A DNA stretch of 64,000 bases. It comes from Aselliscus stoliczkanus. Its lineage: Eukaryota > Chordata > Mammalia > Chiroptera > Hipposideridae. The translations under genes were made by a program, and so were the position numbers. The DNA lies in assembly GCA_033961575.1 (NCBI GenBank), contig CM066738.1:67245478-67309477 (forward strand). Reading direction: 5' to 3'. A model generated the notes under the pieces. The model saw only the letters and a program-made list of their open reading frames with translations, did no database searches and had not been told where the DNA came from. This document shows positions 11,851 through 23,307 of the stretch, piece after piece (within the stretch, counting starts at the first letter, position 1; each line of letters opens with the position of its first letter).

Positions 11851-12086
11851 ACCCTTGAATCATTTGTAGCACCAAAACAAACAAACAAACAACAACAACA
11901 AAAAACATCAGATTTACTTACTTTTTTCCTGGGGCCAGAACATATTCTAATTTTCAAGATCCAGAGTTCATAAGCACTGACCAAGGACAACATACCTTAA
12001 ACTTGGCAGGATGTCAAAATCACATGAGAGGTACCCTGTTCCAAACATAATACATCACAGTTCCTAAAGATGGATGGGACTTGATA

Positions 12087-12087
<1 letters not shown>

Positions 12088-12120
<33 letters not shown>
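12088..12120. repeat. (GT)n microsatellite
   Basis: About 16 uninterrupted GT units. The Val/Cys-rich frames read across it are artefacts. Confidence 0.95.
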
Positions 12121-12123
<3 letters not shown>

Positions 12124-12372
12124 CTGTGGCTGTGAAGATTCAGCTTCACAGCCACATTTGTGAACAAATGATCAAAGAGGAAAGGTATAAACAGGAATTC
12201 AGGATCCACAGAATCCTGGCACTCAGAGAAACCAGGAGTTTTTTTAATGCAATAATAACCTGCTCCATTTCACTTACAGGGTTGTTTTAAGGATCATTGG
12301 GTTATTTTTGTGCAAAACATATGTAATCTCAAAAAATACTATAGAAGTAACAATTTGGACTTTATATATGTA

Positions 12373-12626
12373 CATAAAAAAGAAACTAAAATATCCCAGA
12401 ATTACATAGCCAGAAGGGAGCTCCAGGAATCTAGCCTTTTACTTATTGAAAGGATTGTGACTTTATATGTATGGAAAGTTGTCAAATTCAAGTGAATGGC
12501 CTTTAAATTGAAAAATAGAAATTAAGGCCACTGGTAGAGGGGCATAAAAAGGAACTAAAATATCCCAGAATTACATAGCTTGAAGGGAGCTCCAGGAATC
12601 TAGCCTTTTGCTTATTGAAAGGATTA
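12373..12626 (+). repeat. Direct duplication of an ~84-base segment
   Basis: The segment 12373-12457 is repeated at 12543-12626 with only a few differences (offset 170 bases). Both copies contain 'taaaatatcccagaattaca' and 'gggagctccaggaatctagc'. The 85 bases between the copies are not duplicated. I do not recognise the repeated segment as a known element. Confidence 0.85.
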
Positions 12627-13097
12627 CAGCTAAGGAGTTACCTCAATCTTAAAAGCATTGTACAAAAAACAGCCATCCTAAGCCCATTTGGGAAAGGATC
12701 CCTGGAAGGTTATTCTAAGTTACAACCTTTACTAAGACCCTTCTTGCATTTATCTCCTTTTTATTTGTCTTCTATGAAAATGTGCACATCTTGCTTACAA
12801 ATGGCATCTCTTGAGAGTCTTGAAATGTGTTACTTCAGTTTCCCAACCCTGAGATCAATTTGGCTTCATGTAAAGTGATTCAGGTTTCTTTAGATTTTTT
12901 TTGTCAATCAGTCATTCACCTATACTCCTTGCACATAATAGATAATTGATAAATATTTATTCCTTTAAATTGACTCAGTTGATTTCCTTTGGATTGCTAG
13001 TTAGGCCATATCTTTTTTCAGTTATGAGGTCCTGTGATACAAGCAGATACACTCAAAAGAGGCTTTAAATAACTTCAACATAGCACTTCTTGGTTTT

Positions 13098-13099
<2 letters not shown>

Positions 13100-13129
<30 letters not shown>
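13100..13129. repeat. (TG)n microsatellite
   Basis: A 15-unit TG run, uninterrupted. Confidence 0.95.
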
Positions 13130-13130
<1 letters not shown>

Positions 13131-13429
13131 CTCTTTTCATTGCAGTCTAGCTTTTTTCAACCAGTCATTCTCTGTGTAGTTTACTTCTGAGCTGAATTAG
13201 GTTACCCTTAGGGGCTGATAATATTTTAGGAGGGTCATCCTCTTATTCAGTGACCTGAGACTCTTTCTAGGAACACCAATGTATCTGCCCAGTAAACCAC
13301 TATCACATATGTTCTTAGTAATTGAAAATTGATTGTGGACAAATATTACTAGTCTAAGAATCTGATAAACTGCCTTCACAGCATCTTTTCTTTTAATTAT
13401 TTTATATATCTAAGTTCAGATTAATTAAA

Positions 13430-13640
13430 ATTTTTGAGTATATGTTATGTACCAAACATTGTCCTCGGAATAAAATATGAATGGATATAATCCCTGTTTT
13501 ATAGACACTAAAAATCTATTTGGGAGACACATACACTGTAATCATAATTCAGATTTATATTTATGAAGACAGAGGTTTCATAAGATAATGTGAGAATACA
13601 GAGGAAGTGTGCATAGTGGAAGTCTCAGTTGGGAGAACAA
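13430..13640 (+). mobile_element. L2-like fragment
   Basis: Phrases 'tatgttatgtaccaaacatt', 'ggatataatccctgttttat' and 'ttatgaagacagaggtttca' resemble the 'tactatgtgccaggcact' and following part of an L2-type element. Divergence is high and the family call is tentative. Confidence 0.4.
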
Positions 13641-13754
13641 ATGTCAGATCAGCAGTGTTTAGAGAACATGCAATCACAGCGAAAGAAGTGAGGCACTGTG
13701 AAGATACCAACCTATTGATTTTTCTCCTGGTCACTTCAGGGATATTTCTGGCAC

Positions 13755-13900
13755 ATAAAACAAACAAGAAAAGAAAAGGGGGTAAAAAAAGGGAAGAAAA
13801 CAAAGGAGACAAGAGAAGAGAAAAGGAAAAGAGAAGGCAGGAAAGAAGAGGAAATCAAAACACAGTAAATAAAGAGGAAAAGAAAACAAAAAACATGACC
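13755..13900. repeat. Purine-rich (GA/A) tract
   Basis: About 145 bases nearly all A or G on the plus strand. The Lys-rich plus-strand and Phe-rich minus-strand frames at 13607-13940 are products of this composition and are not genes. Confidence 0.85.
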
Positions 13901-14711
13901 ATCTCCTGTAGTAAAATACTTCCTGGACCAACTTGACCACTCTTCTATCTCTAGCAGATAGCTCTACAATCTCTTCTCCTCACTAGCTCATAGTAATGTT
14001 ATCTTCACAATATTTGCAGCAATTTTTATCTAATTGGAAATGGGGCCTTCCTTGAAGAACTTCTAACCCAGCGAAGTCACAGTGACTGATGCTCCTTCCT
14101 ATTGATTTCAACAGTGCTCTGTCAGTGCTACTCTTTACACTCGAGATTCACCTACCCCCACTGTTAGAGTCCACTCCACACTCATTGGGGACAGGGACAG
14201 ATTCCCATTCATTTCTACAGGTTCTATTATGTAAATGAGAAATCTTTCAATTGGTTGCCTCCTGAGATTGCTTCTAAAAGGAATTATCTATACTAATTTT
14301 AAGCCCAGATTGTAATTTTAACAGCCTCATGGACAAAATCCCATCCTGGCCTTTATTATATTTCACATTCTGTTGATTGCTAATGCTCTGCATGTGTTTT
14401 TGTTTCCTTAGACTATATAGACAATAATATCCATATATACCCTCCTCTTCTATATTGTATTTAAACCTGTTTAAAACTGTCCAATTTTCTACAAAATCTC
14501 ATAGTCACAGCAAATATATTTTAATCCTGTGGAAAGCATTTCTCAAAATGTGTCCAATTAAATGCCAATTTTTTGTGATTCTTGGAGAGGGAGATTTATT
14601 GTCAAACAACACATTTAATTTAGAAAAAAATTAAAGTACTGAACAACAATCTTTTTTTTGCTGTTGTTATTGTTGTTATTTTTTAAAAGCTTAACATCTC
14701 TCAAGATTAGC

Positions 14712-15186
14712 ATGGTGAAAAACAGTAGGGAGATTCTTCAAAAATTTAAGAATAGAATTGCCAGGGCCGGCCGAGTGGCGTGGCGGTTAAGCGCTGGTTT
14801 GGGAAGCCAGTGGCCCCAGTTCGGGTCCCACATATGAGGGCCAGTGACACTGCACTCAAAAAAAAAAAAAGAATAGAATTGCCGTATGACCCAGCAACCC
14901 TTTCTGAAAACATTTACCCGTAAAGATAAATGTTCCTTGCATGTTCACTGCAGTATTATTCATGGTGGCCAAGACATGGAAACAACTGTGTCCTTCAATA
15001 GATAATTGGATAAAGAAGATGTGGTATATATACATAATGGAATACTATTCTACCATAAGAAAAGATGAAATAGTGCCATTTGCAACATCATGGATGGATC
15101 TTGAGAATATCATGCTAAGCAAAATCAGACAGAAAAAGTTGAGAACCATATAATTTCACTTATATGTGGGATATAAAACAGAAAGA
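14712..15186 (+). mobile_element. L1 3' fragment split by a SINE
   Basis: The parts 14712-14762 and 14884-15186 together follow the last part of L1 ORF2. They can be aligned with the same region at 30320-30660 ('cagtattattcatggtggcc', 'gtgccatttgcaacatcatg'). A short deletion after 'cccagcaaccctttc' distinguishes it. The frame at 14941-15153 is the ORF2 C-terminal remnant ('IMEYYSTIRKDEIVPFATSW'). It stops before the normal end and has no function. Confidence 0.85.
14763..14868 (+). mobile_element. Short tRNA-derived SINE inside L1
   Basis: Same family as 7394-7509, with B box GTTCGGGTCCC and the tail 'gggccagtgacactgcactc' plus poly(A). A perfect 15-base duplication, AAGAATAGAATTGCC, lies at 14748-14762 and 14869-14883. 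The duplicated bases are L1 sequence, so the SINE is younger than this L1. Confidence 0.93.
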
Positions 15187-16840
15187 TCAGAGTAACCTAG
15201 ATATGATTTTAAAATACAGATTTATAGGGCCCACCTTTGACCTTCTTAGTCAACATAGGTTTGAGAAATTTTTATTTTTTGTTATTTCCCTAGTATCCAC
15301 TATGTTACCATCCCGCCTGGACTCCAGAGCCAGTATTTTAGGGTCTCTAGTCTACAAAATTCTCCAACCCTTTTTTATTGATCATCTGAAAGCACCCCAT
15401 TAGCACTCTTGATCAACTGACAACCATCTTCATGACAGCATTCTTTGAATTCTTCAGAAAAGTCTGTAACTATTTGATATATTTGCAAAGATACGAGAAA
15501 AAGCAAAGTGGATAAAAACAGTCCGTCTAGGTGGCCATTTCAGATTTTCACTCTTGAAAATCTTTATTTGCTTTTCTCTCTCACACCAATCTTCCCAACT
15601 TAATGGTATTGTATATCTATGATTTTCCAGTGCTTTAACATTCTTTGTGTAAATGAGAAACAAGTAAAGCACTGTGGCTTTTAATGTTAGTAACCTTTGC
15701 ATGTAGCAATAAATTATAATTACTTTTTAACAGATTCACAAAAGTATATTTTAGACTACTAAAGCTAATTTATCAAAAATGTGGAAAAATATTAATTATT
15801 TTAGAACACTTTGGAGTTTTCATCTGTATCTTCACTTTCAAAAAATGTTTGTAGTTGGTCAACATTCAAGTAAGTCTGAAATGTGTAACAAGTAATCAAA
15901 ATGTGAGTTATAAATTCTAGTCTATTGTATAGTGAACAAAACAATAAAAGGGCTGATTAGCTACAGTATGATAAATTAATGAGAAAGAACTAGTATGTAA
16001 TAGAGACTCATTTTTAACTTAAAATAACATTTGCATTGAATCTCAAGTGCACAATATCTTAGAAATTATCAGAAATACAAGGCAGTGAAAAGATTTTTAA
16101 ATTTGCTTTCTCCTTTATAAATTTACTCTCAAGGTTAGTCAGAAACAGTATTTGATAATCTTATGCCTTCTTTCTCTCATCTTAATTGCCATCTTTTTAA
16201 CTAAAGACAAATTACGTTTTCACTTGTAAAATCAAAGCTTGCTCAATCAGCAGAAAGTGAGCAAAAGGTAGATTGATTATATAACTAAAGTCATCCAATA
16301 TAAAAAATATTTTTTATTACCACATGACAAAAAATAGTGTTTAGAATTTATCATGTCAGTGATAGTAAGTAAGATAAAACACTCATCAAGATGTTTAATG
16401 CTATCATTTGCTCATGCCCAAATCCCATTCTGGCCTTTATTTTATTTCATAGAGGATAATGAGAACTTTATATCTTTACCCAAAACCTAGTAATGCTTGC
16501 AATAAAGTGTAGGACTCCACTATAGTTAATTACAAATGGCATTTATTTTCTGGCAGGTCTCTTCTGGTAAAGAATGGAGAATTTTGAACAATCATGTTCC
16601 TCATTTAGGAATAAATAATTTTCTGAAAGAGGGAGAATTTTTGGCTAGATTTCTGCCTTAATACATGGTTTCCTCATGATTTAATCCTCCCCATTCCTAG
16701 TAAAAATGATTCAAGGTAAAGTGGCTGCAATCCATGATAGTGGTAATGAGAAATCCAAGAAGAGAGCTGTGTGACAGAGCAAAAAGCACAAGTGGAGAGT
16801 GTAGCAGTGGGACAAGGATCACTGCAGTTGTTACCAAAGC
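15187..16840. other. Low-copy DNA, nothing recognised
   Basis: No gene and no repeat family that I can name. The open frames (15164-15403, 15454-15702) show no domain. Confidence 0.45.
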
Positions 16841-16841
16841 A

Positions 16842-16880
16842 GTGTGTGTGCGTGTGTGTGTGTGTTTGTGTGTGTGTGTT
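16842..16880. repeat. (GT)n microsatellite, imperfect
   Basis: GT repeats broken by single C and T substitutions. Confidence 0.9.
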
Positions 16881-17709
16881 CCACTTTTGCCAAACAGAAG
16901 AAAACTATATGTAATTGTTACCTTGATATACCCCTGAGATTTAGAACTTACTCATATATTTATTGGCTACTTGTATTTCTTCTTTAATCTATACACTTTT
17001 TATCTTTTTCTTATTTGGGTGTTCATCTTTTTTTAATTGACTTTCATTTGTTTTTCATATAGTATGAAGGTTAAAAATTTCTGTCCATTATATATTACAT
17101 ATATTTCTTCTTTATTTTATATAAAGAACCAATGGAAAGTGTATTCTACTTAATTAACTCCAGCTTCTGAAGTAGCCTCTGAGTTTATTGTATATCTTTT
17201 TTCTATTGTACAGAGAAGACTGTCTTCCTGCATAGAAGAGAAGAGATCTATAAATCAACGTTAACTATCCTAACCACTTATATTCTTCCCACAAGCAAGC
17301 TCAATTACATGAACAACTACTGAAGCTAAAGCGTAATTGTTTTCCAGCAAGTAAATCATTCTAGTAGTAATCTTCATCCAACAAGTTATCTCCTGTTTTT
17401 GAAATCTATCATAGCAGCTTCTCGATCAGTGTGTAAGGTGTCATTAGGTTAAGTTGGCTCCTGGTTCCCTGAAGGTAATTTTGAACTAAAAATATAGTAG
17501 TCATTCCCTGAAAAAAAGCTATAACAACTCTCTTTATAGATTTTTCAAGTCAGGAACTAAATCCTGCTCATCATAAGACATAAAAAATAAGTGATATTAC
17601 ATGAAGAAAACATTTAAATATTTGCTTAGAATAAAACTGTAGCATCTAGAGTCATTTAAGATTTTTTTTGTTTGAACCCTCAAAATAAATGATGGATTTG
17701 AGTATTTTA

Positions 17710-17779
17710 GTTTTTAACAGCTTTGAGATATAATTTATATACAATAAACTGCATGTGTTTAACATGTACAATTTGATGA

Positions 17780-17823
<44 letters not shown>

Positions 17824-19140
17824 TTGAAATCATCACTATGATTGGTAATACATATATTCATCACTCTCAAAAGTCTCCTTACCTATGTGTAATTCCCATT
17901 CCCTATGCAGAAAACCACTGATGGTCTTTAATAAAGTGTTTCTTCAAATATTTTGCCCAGTTTTTTTATTAGCTTCTATGATATCCTCTTAAGTTTTGAG
18001 AGTTCCTTTTAGATTCTCCATATAGCTCCATTATTACATATATGTTTTACAAATATTTTCTACTAGTCTGTGACTTATTTTTTATTCTCTTGGTAGCATC
18101 TTAAAAGAATAGGAACTTAATTTTTATGGAATTTAATTTATTAATTTTTTCTTTTATGTGTATGTTTTTCTTGCCATATCTCAGAATTCTTTGCTAACCC
18201 AAAGTCACAGAAGTTTTCCTATCTTTTCTTTCTAGAAGTTTTATAATTTTAAGGTTTATATCTAGGCCAATGATTTATTTTATGTTAATTATTACATATG
18301 ATGTAGTTATGATTTAATGTTTATTTGAGATTGATTTCAGTTTTTTGTTTTATCAAATGTTTATGCAATTGTTTGGCTATCATTTAATAGATTATGTTCT
18401 TTCTATACTGAATTGACTTCACAGATTTTCAAAATTCAGTTGTCTGTACATGTTCATGTCTATTTATGGACTCTCTGTTCTCATTAATACCAAAAGTGTC
18501 TTGATTACTATAGTTTATAATAAATCTGGACATTAGGTAGTATTAGTTCTGAAACTTTGTTCTTCTGTATACAAATGTATTTTGGTAAAACTAGGTCCTT
18601 TGATTTCCACACTTTTAATTAGTTTGCCAAGTTTCACAAAAATGCCTGCTGGCATTTGATTGGAATTGCATTAAATATTGACATCAAATTGGGTAGAATT
18701 AACATCTAAACAATCTATAGATGCTACATGCTTCATTTATTTAGAACTTTACTTCCTGTCACAATTATTTTATTTTTTTAGTGTGCATGTCTTTAATATC
18801 TTCTGTCAGATTTAACCATACAAATTTTGTTTGATACTGTTGTAAATAGTACTTTAAATTTTTTGCCATATGGTTATTTGGTATATAGAACTACAACTGA
18901 ATTTTGCATATTGAGCTTACATGCTGTCATCATGCTAAACTGATATTATTAGCATTAATAGATTTTTCTGGTAGACTTTCTTGGATTTTTCTACACAATT
19001 CTATCACCTGTGAAGAAAGACAGTGCTACTATGCTAATACTTCTTTCCAATCTAAACGCACATATTGTCTCTCTTCCTTTAATTGTAATTTATTTTCCAT
19101 TAGTTTTGCATTATGACAGAAAAAATAATGTCATATAAGG
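17710..19140 (-). mobile_element. Ancient L1 (L1M-type), antisense
   Basis: At 17710-17760 the phrase 'agctttgagatataatttat' matches the reverse complement of an old L1 3' UTR. From about 17930 to 18700 decayed ORF2 follows in antisense ('ctaacccaaagtcacagaag', 'tctagaagttttataatttt', 'cttgattactatagtttata'). It is saturated with stops and indels. A (TA)n run has grown within it. Confidence 0.75.
17783..17821. repeat. (TA)n microsatellite
   Basis: About 19 TA units within the antisense L1. The Ile/Tyr-rich frame on the minus strand is an artefact of it. Confidence 0.95.
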
Positions 19141-19384
19141 TGTTTTTTTTAAGTAAAAGACAAGATTCTGAACGTTGACAGTACAAATTGCTGTTGGTAT
19201 ACACAGCCAAGTTATGTAAATGTACTAATCCTTAATTCACTTATGAAATGGACTAGAGCAGAGCTTTTGTCTACTATTGAAATTCAATTGGTATTAATCC
19301 ACTGGTTATTTTAAATTAATATTTTAATTTTAATTCCCAAAGTAAACACTAAAAAAACTACCTAAAAATATCTAATAAACTTAA
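19141..19384. other. AT-rich spacer
   Basis: No feature seen between the ancient antisense L1 and the older sense L1. Confidence 0.45.
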
Positions 19385-19675
19385 CCAAAAAGAATGGGAG
19401 GGTAGGTATAGGATCAGAAACCATAAAACATTTTAAATGACAAATACAAATGCTACATTACCAATAACTACTTTAAACATAAATGGGAGAAACATCCCAA
19501 TCAAAAGGCAGAAATTGGCAGACTGGATTATAAAACAATATCCAAATATGTTCTTTACAGGAATATTCAAAGAAACAATAGATTTATTATAGAAGATTTA
19601 TAATTATCATTATCAAGCGTCCCCTCCAACCACAGTGGTATGAAACTAAAAACCAATTAAAAACAATTAAAAAAA

Positions 19676-20735
19676 GACCAAAATTAAAAACAAATTATAC
19701 AGCATTCAACCCCGGAGGTCCCAGGAACATTAGATGAACAGAACCACTAAACAAAGAACTTAAAGAGGAGGCCACGTAAAGTCTGGTAGGAGGGGTGGAG
19801 ATGAGAGAGGGCAAACCCATGAGGGAAGCTCCAGCTGTGGGGAGATTTCTCCAGTTGGGGGAGAGACCCTCCAGCCACACACCAAGCTCACCAGCCCAGA
19901 GTTTCTTTGCCGGGAAGAGAACTTCCAAGATAGCTGGCAGTAAATTAGTGACGACTCTCTTTGCTCAGCTCGGTGAGGCTAAGAGCGGCTAGACAATCAG
20001 TGGGAGCACAGGCTTGCTTGCTGGTGAGCACTTACCCGGTTCCTGAAGGAGGGAGTAGCTGTGTGAGCTGGGCCCAGGAGCCTGCGGGGAGGGACTGAAC
20101 TGAGCATCTTTGGTGCAAAAGCTGGAGGTTTTTGGACTATTGTTCCCCTGGTGTGGAGCCTGGATGCAAGTGGTGTACAAGAGGGCGTCATTTTGTCAGG
20201 GTTGGGCCCTCCTACAGAGGGTCAGGTCCGGGACCTCATTGGTCTGGTGGAATGGGCGCAGAAGTGTGTGTGTGCATGCATGCGTGCGCATGCAGCCTTG
20301 GATCCCCATGCTCCACCCTGCTTATACTGCATTGCCAGGGAAACGCTGGGCAGATGCCATCCGGCTCCAACAGGCTGCTCATAAGACCAGGGAGTGCACG
20401 AACTGCCTCGGATCAGCACCCTGAGAATGGCTTGTGCTGTGTTGCCAGGGAAACGCCTGGTAGGCTTGCTCCAGCTCCAACAGGCTGTCACTGAGACACA
20501 GGAGTCCGCAAGCTGCCTCGGGTCCCAGCTCTCCGCACTGCACTTGCAGAGTTGCCAGGCTGGTGATTGGTTGTCGGGCTGCTCGGCCTGAACTGTGAGT
20601 CGCTGATTGGGACAGGCTGAGACTGGGAGTTTTCCTGGGAGTGTTGGGCCGTGAGTTGTGTGCCTGTGTGATCCAGCCAGGGCTTTCCTGGTGACCTATC
20701 TAATACATCAAAGCAATCCCAGAGTGATAGCCAGA
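19676..20735 (+). promoter_or_regulatory. 5' UTR of copy A
   Basis: About 1.06 kb, clearly richer in G and C than its surroundings, with several CpG sites. It repeats the phrase 'gttgccagggaaacgc' (near 20331 and 20440), so it contains internal short repeats. In L1s this region holds an internal pol II promoter. The first ~90 bases present in copy B, including the YY1-like site, are missing here, so promoter activity is doubtful. The overlapping frames at 20110-20591 and the 320-codon minus-strand frame at 20488-21450 are shadows. Confidence 0.7.
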
Positions 20736-21596
20736 ATGAGGAAACAAAGAAACATGTCACAAGTAAAAGATCAGAAGAAACCTCTAGAAATGGAATGAAA
20801 TGAAACAGAGGGATCCAACCTTTCAGAGACAAAGAGTTTAGAACACTGATCATAAGAATGTTTAAGGAACTTAGTGAGGACATAAGAAAGGATAGAGAAA
20901 TCATAAAAGACAACCAGTTAGAACTAAAGAATGCAATAACTGTAATGAAGAACACACTCGAAGGAATCACCAGTAGAGTAGATGAAGCCAAGGAGCGGAT
21001 CAGCGATTTGGAAGACAAACTAGCAGAAATCACCCAGTTGGCACAACAAAAACACCAAAGAATAAAAAACAATGAAAATAGTTTAAGAGCCCTATGGGAC
21101 AAGATGCAGCGCAGCCACCTTTGACTCATAGGAATACAAGAAGGAAAAGAGAAGAAGCAAGGGGTTGAGCATGTATTTGAAAAAATAATGACTGAAAACT
21201 TCCCTACCCTGGTGAAGGAAATCAACATACATGCCCAGGAAGTGCAGTGAGCTGCAAACAAGGTGAAGCCAAACAGGTCCACACCAAGACACATCATAGT
21301 TAAAATGGCAAAGGTTAAAGACAGAGACAGAATCCTAAAAGCAGCAAGAGAAAGACAGCAGGTTATATACAAAGGAAATCCTATGAGACTAAGAGCTGAC
21401 TTGTCTACAGAAACTCTGCAGACCAGAAGGGAGTGGAAGGAGATATTCAAAGTGACACAGAATAAAGGCCTATAACCAAGATTGCTCTACCCAGCACGGC
21501 TATCACTTAAAATTGAAGGAGAAATAAAGAGCTTCTCAGAAAAGAATACACTTATGGAATTCATTACCATCAAGCCAGCATTGCAAGAAATGTGAA
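20736..21596 (+). pseudogene. L1 ORF1 (RNA-binding protein) relic, copy A
   Basis: ORF1p is a trimeric RNA-binding chaperone that coats L1 RNA. From the ATG at 20736 the frame meets TGA at codon 21 (20796-20798), a change shared with copy B but not with the L1 at 50248 (CTA). Downstream, the coiled coil is readable at 20858-21124 ('EITQLAQQKHQRIKNNENS'). It stops at a CGA-to-TGA change, then continues through the RRM and C-terminal domain ('NRSTPRHIIVKMAKVKDRD', 'ILKAARERQQ') with further stops at 21248 and 21473. No protein can be made from it as it stands. Confidence 0.9.
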
Positions 21597-22957
21597 AAGG
21601 GCTTTTGTAAACAAAAGAAAGGGGTAAACAAGCTCACCCAGGAAGACCAGGAATGCAGATAACAAAATGGCAATACATATGCACCGATCAATAATCATTT
21701 TAAATGTGAATGGGCTAAATGCTCCAATCAAAAGACAGAGAGTGGCTGACTGGATAAGAAAATAGGACACATGTATATGCTGTTTACAGATCGAATAAGA
21801 TATTTCATGCAAATGGAAATGAGATAAAAAAAGCTGGAGTACCAATACTTATTTTGGACAAAATAGACTTTAAAATGACTACAATAAAAGACAAAGAAGG
21901 GCACGATAACCCTAATAAACATCTATGCACCCAACTTAGGAACTCCTAATTACATATAACAGATTTTGACAGACATAAAGACAGAGATCAACAGTAACAC
22001 TATCATAGTAGGGGACTTCAACACCACATTGTCAACAATGGGCAGACCCCTTAGACAGAAAATCAACACAGAAAGACGGGCCTTAAATGACACTTTAGAT
22101 CAGCTGGACTTCGTTGATATTTTTAGAGCTTTTCACCCTGAAAAAACAAAATATATATTCTTCTCAAGTACACATGGGATATTTTCCAAGATAGACCACG
22201 TTAGGCTACAAAACAAGTCTCAGTAAATTTAAGAAGATTGAAGTCATATCAAGCAGATATAAAGGAAAAACTGATGGTTGCTGGCTAGGAGGGAGTGGAG
22301 CTGAAGGAGAGGGAGAAGGTTTTGGACAATGTAGGTGGGTGACTACAATGTTGCCGCAGGAATATGGGGGCAGTTCTAGGAATGTAATTGATAATGTTGT
22401 GAAGAGACTATTATGTTAAGTGAAATAAGTCAGTCGGAGAAAGACAAGTACCATATGATCTCACTTACATGTGGAATCTGAAAAACTGAATGAATGGTCA
22501 ACGTAAACAGACTCATAGATATAGAGGAAGAACTGAGGGTTGCTAGTTGGGAGAGGGGTGGGTTAAGGGGGAAGGGGAAGGGATTAGACAGCATAAATAG
22601 ACAACTACAATATTGCCACAGGGATATGAAACACAGTTCGGGGAATATAATAATGTAAAAATTTTGGATGGATTAGAGACTAGATCACTGCACTGTACAC
22701 TGGAAGCTGATCTTATATAATATTGTATGCCAACTGTAACTGAATATATAGATAGTCACGGGATGTGGAGTATACTGTCGAAGGGAGTCAAAGGAATTGT
22801 AGTGGATATGTATGATATGCGGGAGGAGAAGTGGGGTGGCGTACTGGGGGAGGGGTGTTGTCACTTTGAGGGGTAAAGAGTATAACTATTGCATTGTGTT
22901 GTACACCTGAAACTGATTGAAAAATAATAGTAATAAAAATAAAAAAATAAAAACAAC

Positions 22958-23276
22958 CTAAAAACACACAAACACATGGAAGCTAAATAATATGCTGCTA
23001 AATAATGAATGAGTTAACAATGAGATCAATGAATTAATCAAAAGATACCTTAGACAAACAAAAAAGAAAATACAATGACTCAGAATCTGTGAGACACTGT
23101 AAAAGCAGTCCTAGAGGGAAATTCATAGCTCAAAAATCAATAAAAATCTTAAAGAAACCATCTAACTTTATACTTGGAGAACTACAAAAAGCACAGCAAA
23201 TAAAGCCCAAAGTGAGTAGAAGGAAGGAAAAAATAAAGATTAGAATGGAGAAACATGAAATAGAGGCAAAATAAGA

Positions 23277-23307
<31 letters not shown>

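Larger units (their letters stand above)
19667..22948 (+). mobile_element. Internally deleted, ORF1-bearing L1 derivative, copy A (HAL1-like)
   Basis: In order: a GC-rich 5' region (19676-20735), an ORF1 relic (20736-21596), a cut-down endonuclease remnant (about 21640-22255), a 3' UTR segment (22256-22402), the end of ORF2 (about 22403-22517), a second 3' UTR segment (22518-22680) and the tail. The reverse transcriptase (about 3 kb in a complete L1) is absent. The junction at 22255/22256 reads 'atatcaagca' then 'gatataaagg'. The same junction is found in copy B at 36032-39452. Compared with B it lacks about 90 bases at the 5' end. A 9-base target duplication (TAAAAACAA) flanks it. It resembles half-L1 (HAL1) elements in carrying ORF1 without ORF2; whether this lineage is already catalogued I cannot tell. 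Confidence 0.85.

Noticed and set aside
12543..12626. Possible CRISPR-like or satellite repeat
   Set aside because: Only two copies with one spacer, in a mammalian genome; a plain local duplication.
13607..13940. Lys/Glu/Arg-rich 109-codon frame and Phe/Leu-rich antisense frame
   Set aside because: Both are translations of a purine-rich low-complexity tract.
20488..21450. 320-codon open frame on the minus strand, the longest in the window
   Set aside because: It is the antisense of the copy A 5' UTR and ORF1. The coding sense of this region is clearly L1 ORF1 on the plus strand, and the minus frame has no domain of its own. Equivalent antisense frames appear in the other L1s (e.g. 50548-50979).
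22255..22256. Splicing as the cause of the deletion in copies A and B
   Set aside because: The matching L1 sequence at 51969-51990 has no GT donor at the break, and the acceptor side (compare 55191) is not preceded by a convincing AG with pyrimidine tract.
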